Source of the DNA: Actinernus sp. WN-2022
Lineage: Eukaryota; Cnidaria; Anthozoa; Actiniaria; Actinernidae
Assembly: GCA_030867875.1 (NCBI GenBank)
Contig: JAOWCC010001501.1
Location: forward strand, 17,823,524 to 17,887,523
DNA length: 64,000 nucleotides
Direction of reading: 5' to 3'
Shown: positions 50,301 to 62,300 of the stretch, piece after piece
Layout: every line of letters starts with the position of its first letter
How positions within the stretch are numbered: position 1 is the first letter of the stretch
Notes under the pieces: model-generated
The model's database searches: none
The model's input: the letters and a program-made list of their open reading frames with translations, nothing else
Told to the model about the DNA's origin: nothing
Position numbers and translations under genes: made by a program

Positions 50301-53300
50301 ACTTGGACATACAATCATGTACAAATACCAACAGTTTATATACAGACTGGCTACAAATTTTAATTAATTAATATTTCTGCCTTCTACTGTTCCTGACAAA
50401 TAACATACAGTGTTCATTCTCAGAGGCAGATTTAGGGGACCTCAGCCACACCTTTCGTTGGCATGACCCTGCACCCCTCTAGCTAATCATGTATATGGCG
50501 CGAGGTTTGGCTTAGTCGCTGCACTTTTACAGCCACCTCTTTCTGCATTTCCTGGATCTACCCCTGATTCTATTATTAATGTGATTTTGCGATATTCTCG
50601 CACTTTTACAACTCATTATCGCTAATGTTCAACATGAATGTGATACTTTTCGCACTCATAGAATGATTCAGATTCTGTATGGCACTAAATTATCCCTTTT
50701 TGAGACACGAGTCTCACAAAATTTGAGAAGCAATGAGAGAAATGTCCCACCTTGGTTCGTTTCTAAAATGAACACTCAACATACCATCCCAGGCACCAAA
50801 AGCCTGGTAAAAAGCCTGGTAAGCTCGGTTAACCCCGGTTTAACCAGGCTTTAACCGGGCTCACCCTGAAAGGCCGGTTAAGATATGCTTGAAAAAGTCA
50901 GAAATTCCAAGCTTTCCCGGTGACTGCAGTTCAGGAAACCATAAAAGCCTGGTCAACTTGGAGTTGCTGCAGACAGGTTGCATCATTCCAATTTTTGACC
51001 CGGCTTTCCCAGTGAGCCTGGTGCAGTTTAACCGTAAAAGCCTGGTAAGCCTGGTGATGAAGTTCCATAAAAAAAATTGGGATGTTTTCACCCAGCTTTC
51101 CTGGAGAGCCTGGTTTACTAGAAAACCCTGATTTTGATTATTTTATTGATTGCAATTATTTCAAGTTTTGACCCGGCTTTCCTGGTGAGCCCGGTACAGT
51201 TTAACCGTATAAGCCTGGTAAGCCTGGTACGAAGTCCCATTAATTTCATTCCAATTAATATAAATGACCCTGCTGAATCCTGGAGTTAGTCCAGTATACT
51301 GGAAAACTGTAAAAGCCTGGTTAACATATATTAGCCCCCAAAAACACTTCTATACTCCAAGTTTTGACTCTGCTTTCCTCAAGATAGTCCGGAATACTGG
51401 AAAACTGCAAAATGCATGCATTTGAGCTGAGGTTTAAAATGCTGAGTTTGAAATGAGAATTTAAAGTTCCACAATTTCCTTCAAATATTACAGCTGTAAA
51501 GCCTGGTACAGTAAAAATGGAACTAAAAAGCCAGAACTTAATTGGAATATCTAATTTCACGTACAGACCTTGCTTTTCACGACAACATTATTAGTACAGG
51601 AAAACAACAAAGGCTGAAATTCTTATGACTTCTGAGAATATGCCAGATAAGTAAATGCACATTAACTTGTGCAATATCATTTTTGTGTAACTTTCTCTGG
51701 GAGTACCTAATCAAAGTCCAAAAACTTTGACCCCTCAGCAACTATATCGGGTGCATTATGGGTTAACCGTAAAACTGTTCTATATATTTCTTGAACTTCG
51801 AATATACTACACAGCAACACAAATCTTCCCCGAGTATATATATCTATATATGTATACTACATGTTTAGCCATCCTATAAAAGATAATAATCAGTTATTAT
51901 AAATTTAATTGGTATAACATTTCTTTCGAAGAATAACATGTGCTATATGCTAGATGTTTCATACCCATGGCATATTTATTGTCCTCAAAACTTCAATTCA
52001 TTGTTTCCAATTTTCTTCCACTTAATATCTAAATCCTTTTAACAATATAGTTTAAAATCTCCTATAAATGGTATTTAATAAATGCAAGAAATAATAATTA
52101 TTAAAATTTTATTAATGCTAAATATTGATAAAAATAAATATGAAAAGTACACTTGTGTTTACCTTAATACATCATAATAACCATGTCATGTGTTCTGAAC
52201 TTCCACTCACAGAAGCGTAGATTTCATAACTTTCTCCGGGAAAGAGGAACTTTGGTGACTGGCTGAAACATTATGAGACTTATGCAGAAATGAAGTACAA
52301 ATTACCAGTTACATGAGTTGGCCGGCAGTATATTTAAACTTCACGTCCACAAGGAAAAACCATGAGGAACATCATTGGGCCATTCCATTTAAAATCTGCT
52401 CCCCCCCTATTGAGGGGTTCACTTCTGGGCTCCCTGGGATAGATTGGTGGGAATACCCTCTTGGATACTGTCATATTTAGTCCCCCCTTGGAAAAGAGCA
52501 TGGAAGGCCCTCCGGATATTGCTGAACCCCCTTGGATTTCGTGTTTTTCAACCGGCTGCCCCCCCTCCCTTCAGGATATCCATACCCCTCAATAGGCAAG
52601 TGTGTTGCACACCCCCTTGGATTTATTGTGCTATTTGACCCCCCCGTCCCCACTGGATATCCACACCCCTCAATAGGAGGGGAGCAGTTTTTAAATGGAA
52701 TGGCCCATTGCTCAGCTGCGATCGATCGAATGGACTCGACTTTACATATAATTTCCGCTAGAAACAGCAAAGTCCTGATACAAATCATTGCTGGTTGCAA
52801 TGTCAAGGCTTCATGCAACCAGAAAACATATGATATAGGTTGGTGTTAAAGTTTGTGGGTCGTCACAGGAATAAAAGTGAGAACCAGTTCTGAGTTCTGA
52901 CAGGCCCAGACTCTTACGTGCAAGGTAGACACAGGAAAACAGTTGAAGAGGAGTTGGTTAACCAGTTAATTGGCGTATAAGATTCCTCGAATACATAGCC
53001 AGACCATTTCGCAAATTAATCCTGAGATAAAGCACTGATCCGGCCAGCTCTGGTAAAGTTCTCAACAACAAACAAAGATGGCGGCCACGAACTGATCCCA
53101 GGATGCATTGCTTATCTAAAGACCGCTGACGTGAATTGTGCGGGCACAGATTTCGGGCACATGGCGCCATTTTCGAAACTAACGACTTTGATTCGGCGTG
53201 TCTTGTATATTATGGCTTCCAGACTGAGCAAAGGGTTTTCAAAACATATGGGAGATAACAAAACTATAAAGGTAAGATGTGATCATTCAATTGTTGTGGA

Positions 53301-56300
53301 TTGTAACAAGAAAAGGGAATATCGCGCTAAGTTATCATACTTTTAGTTCAGCTGTTGTTTGAACGAAAACAATGGTTTCGATTGTGCCTTGTGGTCTTCA
53401 TTATTTGAAAGCTTTTAACTTGTGACTTATCCATTTTAATGACCAAATACCAAATCCATACAAAAAGGTTTACCATGTTTATGTAGAGTGAATCTTTTAG
53501 CAAAAGGATCGATCAAAATCGCGTATTACTGACTACTTTTCGTAGAGAGTGAAATGTCTCACACCTATCAATGTTAGACCGAGGGGGGGGGGGGGATTTG
53601 ACAGGCAGGGCTACCCTGAGGATTGGGATTTTTGACAGACTCTGCCTGCCCACGGTGGGGATATTTATAGCAAACATAAGATGGGACAGATACAGTACAG
53701 GTATTTGATATTTTTGACCAAACGTGTTGTCCCGAGGGTGGGGAATTTGACATTCCTAAGGGAGAAAATGTCAAAATTCCCTTCCCCCTTGGGTTTAACA
53801 TTGATAGGTGCATAAAGACTGGTATTTTAACTGAAATTTCACTTTATACAGCAAAAGAGAAAATTTCATGTTTATACATAAGAAATTATTTGCAATTCAA
53901 ACAAATTCAGTCAATACTTTAAAATTCTTCAAGTTTTCGTTTCTGTAAATTCGTGGACATTGTGAAGTTGCACTTTGTGCATGTAAAATTTCACTTTATA
54001 GCTAGGTCTAGGAGAAATAAAATTTCACCTTCAAAACTTGACAGAAGTAAAATTTCTCTTTTTAAGGGATAAATTATTTTAGTTCACCACTTTACAATCT
54101 TTTCGAAAAGTATGTGTAGAAATAGAATACTATACAATTTTGGAAAATAACTGTTGCTATGTACATTGTTCATCCCTTATATTTAGTAAACTATACATCT
54201 AACTGTCTTCTATTATAGGCACAGCACTTTATGTCACTTGCAAGTGCTTGAACAGGAAGAGGTCTATCAATTGCAGATCAAATCAAGACATGAGCTGCAT
54301 GTAGAAATTATGTGTGGATTCAGTTTTAGTGAGCCACTATGAGGCTATGAAATCTAATTGACATTAAATAATTTATAATAGCAAGTTTATTATTATTATA
54401 TTTTTAAAATAGTTTGCAATTATTTTAATTCTGCCATGTTATATGGTAGAGGTCTTTTATTAGATTTTATGTTGCCAGACTGTAGCCAGGTGTTTTATAA
54501 ATCATACCAGAACAGCTTATAAGCTCGATTTTATCGCGTATTATAACAAACTGGTTTTATGTCCTTCCCTGAATTGTGATTATATATGATGGACCTGCTG
54601 TCAATGTTGAGCTCGGTTTGCGGGACAGAAACACAAAACTACTGAGTTGGATTAATCTGGTGGATTACCGGGCTTTTGGTGCCTGGGAATGATTATACTT
54701 GCAATCATGGCTGCCAGCCTTCTGGCAACTTAAGTAGAGCTCAGGAACCTGAACGTACTTACAAAATGCGTCATAGGAAACAATTTGCATTAGTATTTTC
54801 TGTGTGTGTCAGCAAATGATGGCAAGGTATATATATGTAAATTTGTAAAAAGCAGTCAAGAAAGTTCTGTTCGGTTCTTATTGTAGAAAATGTTTTTAGA
54901 AATGTTTTCATCAATTTCTGAAATACAGAAGATGCGAGGTTGAAGCAAAACAAAAAGTAAACTTATGTATAAAGCAATTTAATAGTTATTTAATTAATAT
55001 TTTCACATATAAGCATTTTAATTGAAGTATCTTGGTTAAGGGCTGCTGTATAATTGTCTGATTAAAACTTTTTTATTATTATACTGAGGAATTGTACATT
55101 ATATAACTGCTTAGCTTCAACCAGGGTTAAAATTAAATGGGCAGTAATGATCACTAAAAGTAGCCTGCTTTAACCAGGGTTTTGCCAGGGTTACCAAGCT
55201 TTAACCAGGATTTTACCAGGCTTACCGCCAAGCTTTAACCAGGGTTTTACCAGGCTTACCAAGCTTTAACCAGGGTTTTACCAGGCTTACCGAGCTTTAA
55301 CCAGGGTTTTACCGGGCTTACCGAGCTTTAACCAGGGTTTTACCGGGCTTACCGAGCTTTAACCAGGGTTTTACCGGGATTACCGAGCTTTAACCAGGGT
55401 TTTACCAGGCTTACCGAGCTTTAGCCAGGGTTTTACCGGGCTTACCGAGCTTTAACCAGGGTTTTACCGGGCTTACCGAGCTTTAACCAGGGTTTTACCG
55501 GGCTTACCGAGCTTTAACCAGGGTTTTATCAAGCCTTACTCGAGGTTATCCAGGTTTTCTTTTAAATTGACCGGGCTACCGGGGTTACCTGGGTTAGCCA
55601 GGTAACCCCGGTAAATTTCTCATTGGGTAAAGCCTGGTAAAGCCCGGTAAACTTACCGGGCTACCCCGGTATTTTAACCAAGCTTTAACCCCGGTAAACC
55701 CCGGAATTACCGGGCTTTTGGTGCCTGGGTACCATGTACAAATGTACCAGTATTTAAAATACTTATTTCATATCCACTCTCACGACTTCAACTACATGTA
55801 CTACAAACCTGCCCAAATTGTTTTACAGAGGTTTCACACTTCTTGCACACTGGTTTTCCCTCTGTTCCCCTATTAAAGTAGGAATAACGATAAAAAAGAG
55901 CATAATACCATTATAATTATGTTACAAATGTAACTGTTGATATGTGTACTGACTTTGACAAAACAACAATAAAATTGATGCCATACTTACATGTAATAAC
56001 AAAATAATATTACATGTATATAATAATCAGTCTGAAATACATGCTCTGATTGGTCATTAGAGCTGTGTGTTATTAGAGGACACACACATGGATGGTGGCA
56101 TGAGCACACACAACCAATTTCTCAACTTGTTTTGATTGGATGCATTTTCATAGTTTCTGGTTTGCGATTATTATATAAAACAAATAGATTCTATTCTGCC
56201 GTGTATCTGTCCTATGCCTGTAGCCCTTATAAAATGTAGATGTACAGATGATGCCGAAATGTGTGTACACATTTTTGGTCTCTTCAAGTTGTGACGTCAT

Positions 56301-59300
56301 CTATGCATCTATAAGAGGACAGACGCATGGCAGAATAGAATCGCTTTGTTAATTATACAGTGTAAATAAATATATTTAAGTAAATATTAAGGAAATTATC
56401 ATTTTGGAATCCATAGTTATATTTCTTTAGTGTTCTCCCCAGACATCTTCTCCAGAGGTATTCAGGCTCGTTAAATAATATGAAATAAATATTCATATGG
56501 TTTGCTGGGGTTCTGTGTGTCCACAATGAAAATATTGGATCCCAGGACACAGTGATACACTATGGATACACTTAATAGCCCACTATCAATAAAAAAAAAT
56601 ATATAAATTATGCTTCACTAGCACTTGTCACGCACAAAGGTTTCAGTAGGAGGCTCCAGTGTAAATATTTTTTTTTCACAGATAAAAATTAATATATATT
56701 AATAATAAGTCTATTAATAACACTATTATTAGAACAACAGACAATTATCATTAAAGTTAAGCTGTTAGTCAAGAACTACACGTAGATGAAAATAATTAAA
56801 CAGGCATCTTATTTTTTATTAACAAAGATGTTTTTGAAGTGCTCCATTTTGACTTGCAGGAGAATATTTTTTTATACTGGTGACCTCTATCCCGGAGCCG
56901 GTGCGATCTAATAATCTAATAAATTTAATTTACCCCGGTCCCCGGAGCCTCATACTGAAACCTTTGTGTGTGACAAGTGAGGCATACAAATGCATATATT
57001 ATCAAAAGAAAAATTAAGCTAAATTTGGGCTTTAAATCGCTGTACCTTTATTCAGCATTACTTTTAATTATTTATAAATTACGATAAAGACTGAGCAGAG
57101 TGTTGGAACACCACAGAACCATGCTCTGGGGAGAACGTCACTTTACGTCCAACAATATTACTCAATTATATGACTGGATGAGATTTAGTGCATTTCTAGT
57201 TAATAGATTGCAAAATAGTTACATGCAATAAATTAGAAAATTGTCATGGAAACAGGAAAACTTGGCAGAATGTACAATCATGGAGACTGCATTCCTTGCA
57301 TGCGTGCATGTACATAAGTGTTACAGTTTAATGCAAACTATTTTTGGTATTTCCATTCTGTACATGTACTAAATACAAAGTACAGGGCTCGAAATTAAGA
57401 GAAAAAAAGAGGCGTAATTTTACGCCCAGCTTAAAAATTTTAGGCGTAATTCTCCAAAATTTAGGCGTAATGTAATGTAAACTATTTTCCCGTGCGAAAC
57501 AAGTTGTTTTGCATGACAAAAGGCTATGTTTTGCATGCCAAAACCTATAGATAGGAGCTGTCAAACTTTGACATTTTGCGGTTTAAAGTTCAGACTTCAC
57601 ACGCCAAACGTCGCCGCGTAATTAGCAAACTATGCGTTTTAAACTTGAAACAACAGACAAAAAAGTTTACACTAAACGCTTGCTTGCAAATGGTAGTAAT
57701 TTTTTCAAAAAAATCAGATAGTTTTAGAGATTTGGAAATAAGACCAATAAGAAGATCTAGGCGTAATTTTACGCCTAAGTGGAAAACATTAGGCGTAAAA
57801 CGAAAAAATCTAGGCGTATTTATGCCCGTATCGGGCGCAATTTCGAGCCCTGAAGTATTAAACTACATGTACTTTCATCAGGGACAATTTTGTGAATTGT
57901 TATTACCCATACTAAGTTAAAATTTATATTTTAACACTGCATCATCATAAGTGATTGTGTCACCTCAAAAGATGAAATTCCATGCGGCAGTACGTACAGG
58001 TAACAAGTGGGTATGTCTTACGACATTTCTGGGGAGAGAATAAAGTTACATACTTATTAATGAAAATTAATATATTAGCTGCCCCATTTTTGTTACATGT
58101 GGCCCCAAATAACTTGAAAATGAAACATTCTGCAACAAAAACATTATTAAAACATTGACAGGGGATAGGGCTGTCTATTGCAAAAGCATATTGGATAAGG
58201 CTGGCATGATAGCCAACTTTTACGTCGCAGATTAAATTAATATGTCAGGTGTGTGGCAAGTCACATTGTAGACAACAATAGAATGACAATTGTCTATTAA
58301 GTCCAAGATCTCATGCTTGAAATATAATAGCACAGAACAAGCTAGAGCCAGTCCTTTGAGGCTAAACTAGGGCCAGCGATAAGACAGGTTGAGTACAATC
58401 CTAGACCATGCAAAGACTATGCTACTCTTTTATCTTCTCAGGCCATCCCAATAAAATGTTTTCTTTACCATCACCCGACTGACCCATTTTTTTTGGAAAA
58501 GTTAAAATTAAAATAAAAAATCCACAACTGTAACAGACAAAAAAGTAGTCAAGGAAATGAAAAATTGTACGCGAGTCTTGCAACCAGCTTGGTTCCAGAT
58601 CCCCTAAATGTATTTATTTTATGTATTTTACCAACCAACTGACCCACCATCACTTTTCTTTTATAAAACATTCTTTTATAAGGAGGAGGCTGTTTGATGT
58701 GGCCTTTTTGAAAGCCAAATCCAATTGTCAGTTTTGGTTCTTTACTAGATTACATGTATGTTGTGGCATAAAACACAAATAATTATGCTGCCCTAACCTC
58801 AAACCACATACATTATGGAACTTACAGTATATAAGCAACCAAGACAGCAACGGCAGTGACGACGGGATGTAGAGAAGTGTTTCTGATGAAAATTTGGTAT
58901 TCACTATCTCCTTTGTTTGCCTTTAATATTACTGACAGTTTCTCACAACCAGATTTTCAAAAAATAGGAGTACAGAGTTCCGCGTCCACACCGAAAGAAA
59001 AACAGATTGATTATCTTTCTTATGTTTGCGTTCTCTTTAACACATACAACGTTGTTTTTTGCAGACAATGGTTCATGAAATGTACATTGTAGGTGACTGT
59101 GTACATTTTCACATGCAGTTATTGTATTTTGTAATATGCTATTGTTTTGTGGCATCATCCTAGACGTTGCTGTTTGTAGGCTACGGAAATCAGAAAGTGC
59201 GGTGTTGTTGTTACAAATGTATGTGACTCTCGAATCTTTCGAAATCCATCTCTAGTTTGGGCCATCTTGTAACTATTTATAGGTATATATGCTTAACTGA

Positions 59301-62300
59301 CTTTCTTTTATCTTAAAGGGGCACGGTCATGAGCTGCGCATGTGCGAATTTTGAGCAATTTAATATATGCAAAAACGCTTGGAGTTTCACTATGCTGTCA
59401 ACAAAATATCCCAGAAAGAGGTCAGTCACTGAAGCCCAAATAACTCCAGGAACTCACACATATGCATGATAGCCTTGTGAGCAGTCGTCATACGTTTGAC
59501 GCTATAGAAGTTCTTATCGAGTGCATGAGAGGCCGTACATCTGTAAGAGCGCTAGTCATTCTACACGCTTTCGTGACAAGTTCAAGTTTATTTACACTGT
59601 TCAATTTACATATTATATTATAACAAAGGACTGTTTGGGCTACACTATGCTGTCAAAACTCTACGAACTCTCCCAGGAACTCACACGATAGCCTTATGAG
59701 CAATCGTCATACGTTTGGAGCTATATAAATGACTATATATTGACTGCAGGAAAGCAGAAAAATTGAAGTAGTGCAAAGCCGCTCGTCACTTTTACACACT
59801 TCTGTCACGCAGCGGACTACGTGTAGGAAATCTCACAGAAAACAATCTCTCATTCCACAATAATCCCAGGAGGTCAGGCACCATAGTCTTCTGAGCAATC
59901 AACACAAGTTTGAATCTATATACTTAAGTGATTATTGGCTACAGAACAAACTACATGTATAGTTTAATCCGGCCAGCTATAAATATACGCACTCCGCGTG
60001 ACTGTACTAAACTCGCTGACAGCGGCAGTACACGTACCATCGAGCAATATTTCACGTCGTAGCTTTACAACGTTTTTCTACAGGAGACAACTATAATACT
60101 GAACATCTTGTAGGAGAAAGCTGAAAGAATTTGGCCGAATAGATCTCTTTTCAGAATTTGAAACAGAGCTTTGTTTTGAGAATTTGAGAGCCTAAATCCT
60201 GACTGTGGTAGCTTTTTAAACTTTTGAATGTATTAATAGCATGTGCTAATTTTTCTACAAGAGATAACTAAACACACTGTATTATACTGAACATATTGTA
60301 GGAGAAATGTGTCAGAATTTGCCCAGTTAGATCTCTTTTCAGAGTTCCAAACAGACTTGATTTTGAAATTTTGTGCACTTCCGTGACAAAGGATAGCTTC
60401 GGACTACACTTTGCGATATCTCCAAGAAAGAATTCCCTGAAGCCCAAATAACTCCAGGGACTGACACACGATAGCCTTGTGAGCAATTCTCATATACGTT
60501 TGAAGCTATAGAAGTTCTCTCTGGCTCTCAAAAACCCTTTTGCGTCCACGTTTCAATCTTCGTCCACCATGACCTGAGCGGAGCTCGAAGGCATTGTTAA
60601 TGCCATCGAAACATATGAGCTGTATAGCTGTAAAACTAAATCCGAACATGGAAATTTCTAATACAATGTAAATATGAAAGGGGAAAGACTTAACACTCTG
60701 AAGTTACGACCTAGGGTGCACTAACTTGTGAGATTGCTGTGATATGGACGGTTTGATTACTTCTTATTCCTCGCGATAAAAAAACCTACTCAACTTGTAA
60801 ACGTCCGTCGGACGTTTTCAAGTTTTGAGTGGCTAAGTAACCGCGCCTGTTATTCATGACCGTGCCCCTTTAACTTTTGCATATATACCTTTTAAAATGA
60901 AACTTTAGTTGAATATTTCTTCGAATCCCGGTCTAGAGTGGCGAGTAGAAGAATGCCGAAGAAAGAACAGACAGCGAGGCAAAGCGACTCGACAAATAAT
61001 CCTTCAGCAGTCCACATTTTACTTTCTCTAGGTCTACAAGAAAACACTTGTGGTTCAAAAGAACTACTACGTGAGTTTCCCGGGGATTTGCTGCACTAAG
61101 GGACCGGCGGGCTTCGTTGGAAATCCAAAGCAACCAGTACTTCTGGCATCAAGATCATTCGTAATTATAATTTCGCATGGCTCAGCTCCACTGAGGTGTT
61201 ACGACTTATCTGTAGTGTATATGTTTTGCATTTTTATCAGCAGAGAAAGAAATGCCCTTAACCTTTTTTTTCATCCTCCAGTAAGTCCAGAAAGTCTTGC
61301 TACCAAAACTACGATTGCAGGTCAAACTCCAATCTGCCGAGTTCAGCTGTTACTTCGCTGTGAGTTTGACTCAATTGCGAGTACGACATTTCATTTTGCA
61401 CTCAAAATATATCATTCACAAGGAAAGTAGAGATCTTCAAATACAGCTAAACAATACTGGAGACATGAAAACAAGGTAGCAAGAGTATGTATTTGCTTGT
61501 AGAGTTGTGAAAAGTCGCACTCGTAAACCGAATTAGAATCAAAAGGCAGTACAACTGGCTTCCTGCCGAGTACTGTTCAAATCGTATTCAAAGCATCCGG
61601 AGAAAATTTGTGGGCTCGATTGGGTTCTTAATCCGGTAGAAATTATGACATTCGTTATCCAAAGTGTATGTGTACTTCTTTTATGAAACTTATAAACAAT
61701 CGAGAGCATTTTAGTTCGACTAAAAGATAGCCTTTAATTTATGCGGCCATTGATAAACAAACTAATCATAACATTGGCGCAAAGCACCATGGGGTCTTTA
61801 AGTTCCCTATTATCTGTGAACTCTTACTGAAATTGGCACTCAATGTAACATTAATTAGAAGATGTATAACTAGTATCACTATGTACTCTACAGCTTTCAA
61901 GCCAATCGAAGGGTGCATTCTCTGTTGATCATTTATGATTATCCTTTGTCAAGAAATCGCCAATTCGGCTGCTCATTGGAGGATTCTTCACATACATGTA
62001 TCACCATCCAGAGAAGAAAACAATAAGCACATGATTTGGTCCGGGTATGTAAAAATCAAGAACTAATTTGATAAGATACAAAATTCGAAGAGTTTTAAGC
62101 CAATTTAACGCCTGACCAAGCCAATGTCAGGCGATAACGTAAATTCTGCTCGACTAAAATCACTGTTGATGATTTTCGTCTGGCTGCCATTAATACATGT
62201 ACGTTTAGATTACTGACAATATTGAGAACTGTGAGTGGATGTCTATAGCCTCTAGGCTTTGATGTGACAAACGTGTTCCACTTTGAACTTTGATATAAAC

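Larger units (their letters stand above)
50788..55729. mobile_element. 4.9 kb unit bounded by CCCAGGCACCAAAAGCC inverted termini
   Basis: CCCAGGCACCAAAAGCCTGG at 50788 and CCGGGCTTTTGGTGCCTGGG ending at 55729 are inverse. AAGCCTGGTAAGC-type repeats follow inside the left end (50800-51320), and a 31-bp array lies inside the right end. An extra copy of the right terminus is at 54667-54690, so the real boundary could be there. The unit contains the small gene at 53161-54251 and two MITEs. Confidence 0.45.

Noticed and set aside
61050..61430. A 126-codon plus-strand frame
   Set aside because: No recognisable content; overlaps a candidate donor in another frame.
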